From Paenibacillus sp. FSL H3-0469 (lineage in GTDB: Bacteria > Bacillota > Bacilli > Paenibacillales > Paenibacillaceae), in assembly GCF_038051945.1 (NCBI RefSeq), contig NZ_CP150302.1, forward strand, positions 1,674,001 to 1,738,000: DNA of 64,000 bases. Direction: 5' to 3'. Every line of letters starts with the position of its first letter. Positions within the stretch are counted from its first letter, which is position 1. Below are positions 34,905 through 43,042 of this stretch, one piece after another. Under the pieces are notes generated by a model. It saw only the letters and a program-made list of their open reading frames with translations, had not been told where the DNA came from and made no database searches. The position numbers were made by a program, and so were the translations under genes.

Positions 34905-35021
34905 CTAGGGGGATAACGGATAGGGTCCGAAATACAGAAAAACCTCTACCGGAGTAGAGGTTTGTTGATAGTCAGTATGTGAATAAGCACCTGGGACCGG
35001 CATGAACAAAGCCGAATGCAA
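34905..35021 (-). CDS. Possible 38-codon leader ORF in the trp leader
   Basis: A TTG start at 35021 with GGAGG six bases upstream (35028-35032) opens a frame of 38 codons without tryptophan codons. Its stop TAG (34907-34905) overlaps the AGGAGG of trpE by two bases, so termination would put ribosomes on the trpE ribosome site. The frame runs through the second leader terminator, so its translation would disrupt that hairpin. An internal ATG is residue 7. The peptide sequence is not recognised and coding is uncertain. Confidence 0.35.
   Translation of the reverse strand: MHSALFMPVPGAYSHTDYQQTSTPVEVFLYFGPYPLSP
34938..34961 (-). terminator. trp leader terminator 2 (attenuator)
   Basis: ACCTCTAC and GTAGAGGT around a four-base loop, followed on the minus strand by five T. 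It lies 46 bp before the trpE start. The 5' arm contains CTCTACTC (34959-34952), which is fully complementary to GAGTAGAG in the TRAP triplet array (35162-35155), so the array can act as antiterminator when TRAP is absent. Confidence 0.85.
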
Positions 35022-35091
35022 GAGATTCCTCCATGGATACAGGGATAGCGCAGATGCAACTTATCATAAGTTACGGCTATACAGGTATGCC

Positions 35092-35123
35092 AAAAAAGAA
35101 CACTGACAATCAAGGGTCTGCTC
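35092..35123 (-). terminator. trp leader terminator 1, directly after the TRAP triplets
   Basis: GAGCA-GAC pairs with GTC-(AG)-TGTTC and is followed on the minus strand by six T. The stem has one two-base bulge and a G-U pair, so it is weaker than terminator 2. It starts 11 bases after the last triplet. Confidence 0.55.
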
Positions 35124-35134
35124 TGCTATAGGTC

Positions 35135-35193
35135 CTACACTCAGCTCAACTATACTCTACTCAACTCATTCTAAACTCTGCTTTACTCGGCTA
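35135..35193 (-). promoter_or_regulatory. TRAP-binding triplet array of the trp leader
   Basis: The minus-strand transcript reads UAG, GAG, AAG, GAG, UAG, GAG, GAG, GAG, UAG, GAG, GAG, UAG, separated by two bases, except for one three-base gap after the fifth triplet. Eleven of the twelve are (G/U)AG, the recognition unit of the 11-subunit TRAP protein, whose gene (mtrB) is at 45423-45671. A further UAG and GAG lie just downstream. The array starts a few bases after the predicted transcription start. Confidence 0.92.
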
Positions 35194-35198
35194 ACTTC

Positions 35199-35228
35199 AC
35201 TATACATGATGACGGTAGTCATTGACAA
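35199..35228 (-). promoter_or_regulatory. Promoter of the trpEDCFBA-hisC-tyrA operon
   Basis: TTGTCA (35228-35223), an 18-bp spacer and TATAGT (35204-35199) on the minus strand. It begins 18 bp after the aroH stop. The transcript would open right at the TRAP array and have a leader of about 300 nt; read-through from aroFBH would also enter this leader. Confidence 0.7.
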
Positions 35229-35245
35229 CCCCGTAACTATAATTA

Positions 35246-35617
35246 TTACTTGCTCTGTGAGAGATCCGGGCGAAGCCGCTGGGCTTCATTCAGATACACA
35301 TGCCGGATATCGCGCTGGGATTTGTCGGTATTCACCTGCACCATCAGGCGGATGCAATTCGGCAGGCTGCCCTTCACAGGGATCTCCACGGAACACATCA
35401 GCGGAACCATCTCCCAGCCTTCAATCTCACGGATCGCCCGTGCCGGGAAGGTTGCATCCAGATCGGTGGTCATCGTAATCCACACACTGCAGATATCCTC
35501 TGCGATCACATCATTGCGCTCCACAATCTCCCTCAGCAGGATCACCGTTTCACGTAAAATTTCCGTCTCTTCATTCTGGGTTACGGTTGTTGCACCGCGT
35601 ATGCCCCGGTTCACCAT
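35246..35617 (-). CDS. aroH: Chorismate mutase, AroH class
   Basis: A 123-aa trimeric enzyme converting chorismate to prephenate. The opening RGIRGATTV, the CSVWITMTTDLDATFPA segment, the active-site arginine of CIRLMVQVNT and the C-terminal RHVYLNEAQRLRPDL match the AroH fold, which is distinct from the AroQ type. It is the last gene of aroF-aroB-aroH and overlaps the end of aroB by 7 bp. Confidence 0.95.
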   Translation of the reverse strand: MVNRGIRGATTVTQNEETEILRETVILLREIVERNDVIAEDICSVWITMTTDLDATFPARAIREIEGWEMVPLMCSVEIPVKGSLPNCIRLMVQVNTDKSQRDIRHVYLNEAQRLRPDLSQSK

Positions 35618-36714
35618 GGGCTCCCCTCCTTCTTAAGCTGGGCTATGACCTCTGATACATCGCTTGCCTGCACATCACTGATGATGCTAACTTCACCAAT
35701 GGCCTCCGGCACGATAAAAGTCATTCGGCCTTCCTTGAATTTCTTGTCATGCATCATCGCATCCATCAGCTCTTCCCCGCTATACTGCGAAGGAAGCCGG
35801 GTGGGCAGTGACAGGGCGGTAAGCATGGATACAGTATCCTCGTAGATCTGTCTGTCCCGGCCCAGCTTCGCTGCGAGCAGAGCAGATCCGGCCATCCCGA
35901 TGGCAATCGCCTCTCCATGCAGGAAGGTTCCATAGCCGCCGACAGCTTCGATAGCATGTCCGATGGTATGGCCCAGATTCAGAATCGCACGCTGCCCGTG
36001 CTCGCGCTCATCACCGCCGATTACGTCCGCCTTGATGGCACAACCGCGTTCCAGCGCATATCCCAGCGCCTCTGGATTCAATGCCAGCAGCTCATCCGCA
36101 TGCTCACGGCACCAGTAAGCGAACTCACGGTCCAGGATCAGCCCGTGCTTGACCACCTCAGCCAGGCCTGAAGCGACCTGCCGGGGTGGAAGCGTAGTTA
36201 AGGTATCCAGATCATATACCACCATAGAAGGCTGATAAAAGGCGCCCAGCATATTCTTGGCCAGCGGATGGTTAACGGCCACTTTGCCGCCTACGCTGCT
36301 GTCATGGGCGAGAATGGTCGTTGGAATCTGCATGAACCCGATTCCCCGCATATAAGATGCGGCAACGAAGCCAGCCAGATCCCCAACGACTCCCCCGCCA
36401 AGCGCCAGCACGGCTGAGCTGCGGTCCAGACCGCCTTGAATGGCGGTGGTAATAACTTCTTCATAGACAGCTAGAGACTTCGAAGCTTCACCTGCCTGAA
36501 TGACATGGCTGATTACCGTATATCCGCTGCTGCGGAGGGAGGCCTCCACCTGCTCCAGATACAGCGGCGCTACTTCCGTATCACTCACCACCAGCAGCGG
36601 GCTGCGCTGCGCGAACCCCGCTTCGGTACAGCGTTCACCGATACTCTGCAGCAGACCGCTGCCGATATAAATCGGATAAGAACGTTCGCCTAAGTCAACA
36701 GTAATGCTGCGCAT
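35611..36714 (-). CDS. aroB: 3-dehydroquinate synthase
   Basis: A 367-aa NAD- and zinc-dependent enzyme making dehydroquinate from DAHP. GGGVVGDLAGFVAASYMRG and the zinc ligands in LNLGHTIGHAIE and HGEAIAIGM are present. The ATG at 36714 lies two bases after the aroF stop, with GGAG ten bases upstream; a longer frame has no support. Confidence 0.96.
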   Translation of the reverse strand: MRSITVDLGERSYPIYIGSGLLQSIGERCTEAGFAQRSPLLVVSDTEVAPLYLEQVEASLRSSGYTVISHVIQAGEASKSLAVYEEVITTAIQGGLDRSSAVLALGGGVVGDLAGFVAASYMRGIGFMQIPTTILAHDSSVGGKVAVNHPLAKNMLGAFYQPSMVVYDLDTLTTLPPRQVASGLAEVVKHGLILDREFAYWCREHADELLALNPEALGYALERGCAIKADVIGGDEREHGQRAILNLGHTIGHAIEAVGGYGTFLHGEAIAIGMAGSALLAAKLGRDRQIYEDTVSMLTALSLPTRLPSQYSGEELMDAMMHDKKFKEGRMTFIVPEAIGEVSIISDVQASDVSEVIAQLKKEGSPW

Positions 36715-36715
36715 C

Positions 36716-37885
36716 CTAGTAGCTCTCCAGCTGGGCCAGGTAATTATTATAGTTCGCGCGGATCTCTTCCAGAGAGTCCCCGCCGAATTTGTCCAGGAAC
36801 GCCTTGGCAATCTCCCAGGCTACTACACTCTCCAGTACGACACAAGCTGCCGGAACGGCACAGGCATCTGAACGCTCCACCTGGGCTGTGAACGGCTCCT
36901 TCGTATCGATATCCACACTCTGCAGCGGCTTGTACAGCGTCGGGATCGGCTTCATTACCCCTCTGACGACCACTGGCATTCCATTGGTCATTCCGCCTTC
37001 GAACCCGCCCAGCCGGTTGCTCGCCCGGTAGTAACCCTTCGAGGCTTCATACATAATCTCGTCATGGACCTGTGAGCCGCGCAGCTTCCCGGCTTCGAAG
37101 CCGATTCCGATCTCCACGCCCTTGAAGGCATTGATCGACATCACGGCTCCGGCGATGGCACCATCCAGCTTGCGGTCGGACTGTACATAACTGCCAAGGC
37201 CAATAGGCAGACCTTCGACAATACATTCCACAATCCCGCCGATGGAGTCGCCTTCTTCCTTGATCTTGTCTATGTAAGCCTCCATCTTCTGCTCTGTCTC
37301 CTTGTCCACTACCCGCACAGAGGATTCTTCAGTCCGGGCAATCAACTCATCGATAGGCAGATCATTAGCAGGTGCTTCAATCTCTCCGATCCGGATGACT
37401 TGTCCGGCAATCTTCACCCCGAAGGCTGCAAGCAGCTGACGGGCTACTCCGCCTACGGCTACTCTTGCGGCCGTCTCACGGGCGCTGGAGCGCTCCAGCA
37501 CGTTACGCAGATCGGTATGATTATACTTAAGTCCGCCGTTCAGGTCCGCATGACCGGGACGCGGACGGTTCACCCGGCGCTTCTCTTCGTCACTGCCCGG
37601 AATCGGCTCAATGTTCATAATGTTCTTCCAGTGTGTCCAGTCCTTGTTCTCCACAATGAGCGCTACAGGAGCTCCGGTAGTATAGCCGTGGCGTACACCG
37701 CCGGCAATCTGGGCAGTATCCTTCTCAATCTGCATCCGGCGTCCGCGGCCGTAGCCCTTCTGTCTCCGGTGCAGCTGGAAATTAAGTTCTTCAAAGTCAA
37801 GTGTTAAATTACTGGGCAATCCCTCAATAATGGCAGTAAGCTGGGGGCCGTGCGTTTCCCCCGCTGTTAAATAGCGCAAACTCAT
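36716..37885 (-). CDS. aroF: Chorismate synthase
   Basis: A 389-aa FMN-dependent enzyme that converts EPSP to chorismate (called aroF in Bacillus, aroC elsewhere). [30 protein letters not shown] and the [13 protein letters not shown] flavin motif are present. The ATG at 37885 has GGGGG eight bases upstream. It is the first gene of the aro part of the supercluster; the upstream intergenic region holds a terminator for the preceding small gene. Confidence 0.96.
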   Translation of the reverse strand: MSLRYLTAGETHGPQLTAIIEGLPSNLTLDFEELNFQLHRRQKGYGRGRRMQIEKDTAQIAGGVRHGYTTGAPVALIVENKDWTHWKNIMNIEPIPGSDEEKRRVNRPRPGHADLNGGLKYNHTDLRNVLERSSARETAARVAVGGVARQLLAAFGVKIAGQVIRIGEIEAPANDLPIDELIARTEESSVRVVDKETEQKMEAYIDKIKEEGDSIGGIVECIVEGLPIGLGSYVQSDRKLDGAIAGAVMSINAFKGVEIGIGFEAGKLRGSQVHDEIMYEASKGYYRASNRLGGFEGGMTNGMPVVVRGVMKPIPTLYKPLQSVDIDTKEPFTAQVERSDACAVPAACVVLESVVAWEIAKAFLDKFGGDSLEEIRANYNNYLAQLESY

Positions 37886-38010
37886 GCTGCGTTCCCCCTT
37901 CACACTTTTGGACTGTAAACCGCTAAAATGTTAAATGTCTTTGCTTATTATAGTATAGGCTCTCCGCTTTGACAAGAAAGCAATAGCCCGGCCCGCTGCT
38001 TCCCGCTGAA

Positions 38011-38053
38011 CAAAACAAGCGCCGCTCCTGCTCTTTCGAGTAGAAGCGGCGCT
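38011..38053 (-). terminator. Terminator of the 58-aa gene
   Basis: AGCGCCGCT (38018-38026) and AGCGGCGCT (38045-38053), extended inwards by a further six pairs, is followed on the minus strand by TTGTTTTGTT. It starts 14 bp after the stop at 38068. The remaining 37886-38010 shows no further signal. Confidence 0.75.
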
Positions 38054-38067
38054 GCTGTGCTCCCCGT

Positions 38068-38244
38068 TCAGGAGCCTGTCTCCAGAGCGTCGCTGCCGGG
38101 TGCCGGAAGACGGCTGCCGGTTCTGCCCTCTTCCGCAGTAAGCAGGCTCTGGAGCTGCAGCTCCTCGATGCCGAGAATCTGCCCGCATTCGCGGACGGTG
38201 AGGAACCCCCGCCGGTACGCGGTGATGACCTTGCTTTTGTCCAT
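38068..38244 (-). CDS. Small conserved-looking protein, 58 aa
   Basis: A 58-aa frame starting at ATG 38244 with AAAGGT about 12 bases upstream. The N-terminal half, VITAYRRGFLTVRECGQILG, looks like a helix-turn-helix-sized helical unit; the tail is Gly/Ser/Pro-rich. It has its own terminator and a clean codon pattern, and comparable small proteins occur in Paenibacillus to my recollection, but I cannot name a family. It sits between cheR and aroF, where B. subtilis has no gene. Confidence 0.65.
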   Translation of the reverse strand: MDKSKVITAYRRGFLTVRECGQILGIEELQLQSLLTAEEGRTGSRLPAPGSDALETGS

Positions 38245-38352
38245 CTGGGTTAACGACCTTTCACTTGGCGTTAGGTTTCTTCCTACTTCCCAGTATCACT
38301 GAAAAGCGCCTAAAGTATACCTTGCACCAAGCGAGCCCCCATTAGACTAAAG

Positions 38353-39156
38353 CTATTTCTTGCGGTAAAAGAAGGTTTCGGTCGACTCGAAGCCATACTG
38401 CGCCGGTGTAAAGATCTGCTCCGTGCTGCCCACGAACAGATAGCCCCCCGGACGCAGACTGGCCGAGAATTTATGATACAGCTTATTCTTGGCTTCTTCG
38501 GTGAAGTAGATCATGACATTGCGGCAGATAATCAAATCGAAGCCTTCGTCGAATTTATCCAGCAGCAAATTCTGCTTGCGGAAATCAATATTCTTCTTCA
38601 GTCCTTCGCTGACCTTGAAGACCGGTCCTTCCGGTGTGAAATACCGGTCTGCCACATCTTTGGGCACATCCTTCAGGGAGCGCTCCAGATAGATTCCCTG
38701 CTTGGCTTTGGCCAGCGCCCCGTCATCAATATCTGTAGCCAGAATCCCGGTCTGGGCCAGAATATTCTTGTCTGAAAGAATCATCGCCAGCGTATAAGGC
38801 TCTTCCCCCGTTGAACAGGCGGCACTCCATAGCTTCAGTCTGCGGCCGGAACGCTGAAGATCCGGCAGAACCACATCCCGCAGCACTTCCCAGCGGTTCG
38901 GATTCCGCCAGAATTCGGAGACATTGATCGTCATGCGGTCCAAAAACTCATAGAACAGAGCCTTGTCCTTCATCATGGCCGCATAGAATTCGTTAAAGGT
39001 ATTGTAGCCGTTCTTCATACGGAGCGTAGTCAGCCGCCGCTTCATCTGTGCTTCCTTATACTGCGCAAGGTCAATGCCTGTGCTTTGTTTGATATTATGA
39101 ATAAATCCGGTGTAATCAGGGTCCGGGGTTAATGAGGATTCTTCACGTTCAGCCAT
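38353..39156 (-). CDS. cheR: Chemotaxis receptor methyltransferase CheR
   Basis: A 267-aa SAM-dependent enzyme that methylates glutamates of chemoreceptors. The N-terminal helical domain covers residues 1-80, the SAM-binding sequence SAACSTGEEPYTLAM is near residue 120 and CRNVMIYF near 215. The ATG at 39156 has GGAGA upstream; the longer frame has no ribosome site. As in B. subtilis, it lies between ndk and aroF, away from the main chemotaxis operon. Confidence 0.95.
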   Translation of the reverse strand: MAEREESSLTPDPDYTGFIHNIKQSTGIDLAQYKEAQMKRRLTTLRMKNGYNTFNEFYAAMMKDKALFYEFLDRMTINVSEFWRNPNRWEVLRDVVLPDLQRSGRRLKLWSAACSTGEEPYTLAMILSDKNILAQTGILATDIDDGALAKAKQGIYLERSLKDVPKDVADRYFTPEGPVFKVSEGLKKNIDFRKQNLLLDKFDEGFDLIICRNVMIYFTEEAKNKLYHKFSASLRPGGYLFVGSTEQIFTPAQYGFESTETFFYRKK

Positions 39157-39184
39157 AATAATTCTCCTGTCTCCTGCCCGGATC

Positions 39185-39628
39185 TTACATCCAGGCTGCG
39201 ATGTCTTTATGATACTGTGCCAGCTCATCCGGAGCGAAGAAATTGGCGATCTCACGTGCTGCACTGTCCGGTGAATCCGATCCGTGAATCAGATTAAGCG
39301 GAGTATGGCTGGCATAATCCCCGCGGATGGTGCCCGGCAGAGCCTCACCGACCTTGGTTTTGCCGATCAGCAGACGCGATAACGCGATGACATCATCGCC
39401 TTCCCATACCATGGCGAACACAGGGCCGGAAGTGATGAAGCTTACCAGCTCCGGGAAAAAATCCTTGCCGTCGTGCTCCGCATAATGCTTCTTGGCCTGC
39501 TCCTCAGTCACGGTAATCAGCTTGGCAGCGACCAGCTTGAATCCCTTGTCTTCCAGACGGGCGACGATGCGCCCGATCAGTCCGCGCTGTACACCATCCG
39601 GTTTGATCATCAGATACGTTTGTTCCAT
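39185..39628 (-). CDS. ndk: Nucleoside-diphosphate kinase
   Basis: A 147-aa enzyme moving gamma-phosphate between nucleotides. The catalytic histidine is in [12 protein letters not shown] near residue 114, and [13 protein letters not shown] is at the start. GGAGAG precedes the chosen ATG (39628). The gene is cotranscribed with cheR (28-bp gap). Confidence 0.97.
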   Translation of the reverse strand: MEQTYLMIKPDGVQRGLIGRIVARLEDKGFKLVAAKLITVTEEQAKKHYAEHDGKDFFPELVSFITSGPVFAMVWEGDDVIALSRLLIGKTKVGEALPGTIRGDYASHTPLNLIHGSDSPDSAAREIANFFAPDELAQYHKDIAAWM

Positions 39629-39681
39629 AGAGTCACTCTCCAATTTCCCTTATTCTAAATGAATGGGCTGTTTATGGTCTG

Positions 39682-39710
39682 ATATTATCAGAAACCCCGG
39701 CATCTGTGAA
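39682..39710 (-). promoter_or_regulatory. Promoter of ndk-cheR
   Basis: TTCACA (39710-39705), a 17-bp spacer and TAATAT (39687-39682) on the minus strand. The -10 lies within a perfect 15-base palindrome (TCTGATATTATCAGA), which could be a binding site. Confidence 0.6.
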
Positions 39711-39739
39711 CGTAAATTTGCAGTTGAGTTCTTATATTT

Positions 39740-40708
39740 TCAATAAGCCCGGCCGGTCACGAAAAAGGCGATATCGCGCAAATTGCGCTTCGTCCGGTTG
39801 CTGGGCAGCTGCTCCAGTGCATCCAGTGCCTTGGCGATATAGCGCGAAGCTAACTCCTCCGCACGGGAAATTCCGTCGCCGGAGAGAATCAGGTCGATCG
39901 CGCGGCCCCCCCCGCTATTCCCTTCACGAATCGCTTCAAGCTCTTCAAGCAGGCGGCTGCGGAGCCGCTCATCCTGCAGACTATAGATGACAGGCAGAGT
40001 AATATTCCCCTGCCGCATATCGCTTCCGGGCGGCTTGCCAATTTGCTTCTCCGTTCCGGAGAGATCGAGCAGATCATCACGGATTTGAAACGCCATCCCA
40101 ACGTTATATCCGTAATTATAGAGGAGCCTGGCTGTTCCCGGCTCCGCATCTGCAGCCAGAGCGCCAAGCTGACAGCTGACGGCAATCAGCAGCGCTGTCT
40201 TCCGGCGGATTCTCCGCAGGTAATGGCGCACGCTCTGTCCGCTGTTGAAGAAGTCGCGGATCTGCTCCATCTCTCCGATGGACATCTCTACCATCGCTTT
40301 GGAGAGAATCTGATGAATCAGGGGATTCTTCAGCCCTGAAGTCATCACAAGTGCCTTGGCATAAATATAGTCACCGGTATACATGGCGATCTTGTCGCCC
40401 CATTTCGCCTTGACGGTTGGCTCTCCCCGCCGGAGCTCCGCATCGTCAATGACATCATCGTGGACCAGCGAGGCGCTGTGAATCAGCTCCAGCGGAATAG
40501 CGACGCGCTTCAGCTTTTCGAGATCATAGGTCCCGAATTTGCCGCCCATCAGCACGAATACCGGCCGGAGCCGCTTGCCCCCTGCTCTCAGCAGATGCAG
40601 CGAGGTCTCGCTCAGCAGTTCATCATCCCCCTGGACACTGCGGTACAGCTCTTTCTCAATCTGATCCATATCTTTGTTCAGCAAGCCGAATATTTGCAGT
40701 CGCTTCAT
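39740..40708 (-). CDS. hepT: Heptaprenyl diphosphate synthase component II
   Basis: A 322-aa trans-prenyltransferase subunit. The two aspartate-rich motifs are DDVIDD (about residue 80) and DDLLD (about residue 210), with GGKRLRP near residue 45 and RRKTALLIAV in the middle. With HepS it makes the C35 side chain of menaquinone. I choose ATG 40708, which overlaps the end of the mqnA-like gene by 4 bp. Confidence 0.93.
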   Translation of the reverse strand: MKRLQIFGLLNKDMDQIEKELYRSVQGDDELLSETSLHLLRAGGKRLRPVFVLMGGKFGTYDLEKLKRVAIPLELIHSASLVHDDVIDDAELRRGEPTVKAKWGDKIAMYTGDYIYAKALVMTSGLKNPLIHQILSKAMVEMSIGEMEQIRDFFNSGQSVRHYLRRIRRKTALLIAVSCQLGALAADAEPGTARLLYNYGYNVGMAFQIRDDLLDLSGTEKQIGKPPGSDMRQGNITLPVIYSLQDERLRSRLLEELEAIREGNSGGGRAIDLILSGDGISRAEELASRYIAKALDALEQLPSNRTKRNLRDIAFFVTGRAY

Positions 40709-41565
40709 TCTTTCACCCGTGTCAGCAGATTGTGGCTCCAAAGCTCCATCTTCACTTCCTGCGGCAGCAGGCCCATTTCATAGGCATAGCGGAAATAGAG
40801 GTTCAGACCTTCCTGCTGCCTTTCCCCAAAGTCATAACATAAATTACGGAAGTAATCTCTCCAATAGGCGGCCGTGCCCCCGATCGTGCAGCAGGCTTCG
40901 TGAATTACCGGTCCCAGATCATTCAGGCCGCGTCTCTTGCTCCGCTCGAAGGCTTCGGCAATCTCGGCAATAGCCTCAGGATTCCGGGCCGCAGCCTTGC
41001 GGTTAACCGCCCATACAGCAAAGGTCATACTATGGCCGGTCCATTCCTTCCACAGCCCGCCCAGATCCGTCACTTCATAGCCCTGATCCTGCCAGGAGGC
41101 ACGAATGGCATGGTCACCAATCAGGAGTCCGGCATCCGCCTGCTGCATCATGATGTTCAGATCGGGATCGCTGCTAATATACTCCGGGCTGGCCCCTAAG
41201 GCCTTATGCATCAGAATCTTCAGCAGATTGACCGAGGTAGCTGAGGTGTTCGTCACGGCTATCGTTCCGCTGCCAAGCTGCTGAAGCGGCTTTTTGGAGA
41301 AGAGAAATATCGACCGCACCGGACCGTCCGCGCTGACGGACAGACCGGGCAGCAGCAGCAGCCGGTCGCTGGACGTAGCGTAAGCAAAGGAGGATAAAGC
41401 CCCAACATGAATATCGCCTGCTGCCATGCCCCGGTTAAGCACGGCAGGCACCTCACTCACCATTTCAGCAGGAAAGCTTAAAGCAGAGGGGTCGAAATAA
41501 TGATAGACCGGCCATGAATTGGTGTAGCTGATTTTGCCGATGACGGTGTGTTCCAGATCTGTCAT
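40705..41565 (-). CDS. mqnA: Menaquinone biosynthesis protein, chorismate dehydratase type
   Basis: A 286-aa protein with a periplasmic-binding-like fold but no signal peptide. The opening IGKISYTNSWPVYHYF, the VPAVLNRGMAAGDIHVG segment and LLIGDHAIR match the MqnA family, which removes water from chorismate in the futalosine route to menaquinone. The location among ubiX, ubiA-like, menG, hepS and hepT genes supports a quinone role. The MqnD paralogue shares the fold; distinction from sequence is good but not certain. It overlaps both neighbours by 4 bp. Confidence 0.82.
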   Translation of the reverse strand: MTDLEHTVIGKISYTNSWPVYHYFDPSALSFPAEMVSEVPAVLNRGMAAGDIHVGALSSFAYATSSDRLLLLPGLSVSADGPVRSIFLFSKKPLQQLGSGTIAVTNTSATSVNLLKILMHKALGASPEYISSDPDLNIMMQQADAGLLIGDHAIRASWQDQGYEVTDLGGLWKEWTGHSMTFAVWAVNRKAAARNPEAIAEIAEAFERSKRRGLNDLGPVIHEACCTIGGTAAYWRDYFRNLCYDFGERQQEGLNLYFRYAYEMGLLPQEVKMELWSHNLLTRVKE

Positions 41566-42170
41566 CCTTCATCCCCCCATCTGCGAAATAAAGCATGCTC
41601 TATCCCGAAGCTGTCAAGCACCTTACCGACCATGAAATTAATCAGATCATCCATAGTGGCAGGACCGTAATAGAACGCTGGCATTGCCGGAATCAGCTTG
41701 ACGCCCATCCGCGACAGCTTCAGCATATTCTCCAGGTGAATCGCATGCAGCGGTGTCTCCCGGGGCACCAGAACGAGCGGACGCCCTTCCTTCAGCATGA
41801 CATCTGCAGCCCGCGTCATCAGATTATCCGAGCTGCCATGCGCTACAGCAGACAGTGTTCCCATCGAGCAGGGCATAATAATCATCCCCTCTGTCCGGAA
41901 GGAACCGCTGGCAATCGAAGCACCGATATCCTGTACCGGGTGATACAGAAGAGAACCGGGATAGCTGCCGAACTGCTCGTTCAGCAGGCCTTCCCGGTCA
42001 GTTACAGCATAACCCAGCTCCTCCTTGAAGACACGCCAGCCCGCATTACTGACAACCAGATGTACTGTATAACCGAGGGACAGGAGTGTCTCTGTCAGCC
42101 GGATGCCGTAGATCGCACCGCTCGCACCAGTAATGCCAACCACGAAGTTCTTTGGCTTATGTTCGGTCAT
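41562..42170 (-). CDS. ubiX: UbiX-family flavin prenyltransferase
   Basis: A 202-aa protein that prenylates FMN to make the cofactor of UbiD-type decarboxylases. GITGASGAIYGIRL at the N-terminus, SGSFRTEGMIIMPCSMGTLSAVAHG and LVPRETPLHAIH are the family motifs. In the futalosine pathway a UbiX/UbiD pair carries out the decarboxylation step. It overlaps the flanking genes by 4 bp at both ends, so expression is coupled. No UbiD gene is in the window. Confidence 0.92.
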   Translation of the reverse strand: MTEHKPKNFVVGITGASGAIYGIRLTETLLSLGYTVHLVVSNAGWRVFKEELGYAVTDREGLLNEQFGSYPGSLLYHPVQDIGASIASGSFRTEGMIIMPCSMGTLSAVAHGSSDNLMTRAADVMLKEGRPLVLVPRETPLHAIHLENMLKLSRMGVKLIPAMPAFYYGPATMDDLINFMVGKVLDSFGIEHALFRRWGDEG

Positions 42171-43042
42171 TTGTAGAACTGCACCACCAGGTCAATCAGA
42201 GTAAAGGAAAAGACCACAATGCTAAGTACACCATTCATGGTGAAGAAGGCGGTCTGCAGCTTGCTTAGATCACCCGGAGACACGATGTAGTGCTCATAGA
42301 ACAGTATAATGTAAGCAATCACCATGCCGGCCACATACCACCAGCTCAAATCGGTGATGAACAAGAGAGAGATGAAGCCCAGTGCTGTCAGCAGGTGAAA
42401 GACTTTGGCAATCCCCAGCGCACGCGCCACCCCGAAGCGCACCGGAATCGAATACAGCCCTTCCTTGCGGTCGAAATCAACATCCTGGCAGGAGTAGATG
42501 ATATCAAAGCCTGCTGTCCAGAATACGATCGTGAAATAGAAGATCATAGCGGTCAAATCTACCGTTCCTGTAACCGCAACCCACCCGCCGAGAGGTGCAA
42601 GGGCAATCGTAAGCCCGAGAATCAGGTGACAGGCCCAGGTAAAGCGTTTGGTGAAGGAATAGAGGACCAGCAGAAAAACAGCAATCGGCAGCAGCTTGGC
42701 TGACAGAGGATTGAGCTTGAAGGCTGCCCAGAACAGCAAAAAGAACGAGAACGCAATGAACAACGATACCTCTCCAACCTTCAGTAATCCTGCCGGAATC
42801 GCTCTTCCCGCTGTCCGGGGATTCTTCGCGTCACTGATCCGGTCGATCAGCCGGTTAAGCCCCATGGCCGCGCTGCGCGCGCCGAACATGGCAACAACTA
42901 CCCATCCGATCTGGCTCCAGGAGGGCAGTTCTCCAAACATGACTACCGAACCAAGCAAAGCCCCCATAAAAGCAAAGGGTAAAGCAAAAACCGTGTGCTC
43001 AAATTTAATCATTTGTAGAAAAATACCGATTTTCTTAAACAT
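42167..43042 (-). CDS. UbiA-family prenyltransferase for menaquinone
   Basis: A 291-aa membrane protein with about eight helices. The first aspartate motif is NRLIDRISDAKNPRT (residues about 60-75) and the second is YSCQDVDFDRKEG in the middle. It should attach the heptaprenyl chain to an aromatic acid; in futalosine organisms this is the MqnP role, and the 4-hydroxybenzoate prenyltransferase label of the family is not to be taken literally. ATG 43042 has AAGGAG upstream and overlaps the end of menG by 8 bp. Confidence 0.88.
   Translation of the reverse strand: MFKKIGIFLQMIKFEHTVFALPFAFMGALLGSVVMFGELPSWSQIGWVVVAMFGARSAAMGLNRLIDRISDAKNPRTAGRAIPAGLLKVGEVSLFIAFSFFLLFWAAFKLNPLSAKLLPIAVFLLVLYSFTKRFTWACHLILGLTIALAPLGGWVAVTGTVDLTAMIFYFTIVFWTAGFDIIYSCQDVDFDRKEGLYSIPVRFGVARALGIAKVFHLLTALGFISLLFITDLSWWYVAGMVIAYIILFYEHYIVSPGDLSKLQTAFFTMNGVLSIVVFSFTLIDLVVQFYK

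Noticed and set aside
34893..35228. Trp-codon peptide attenuator or T-box for trp
   Set aside because: The leader frame has no tryptophan codon and no T-box box; the triplet array points to TRAP instead.
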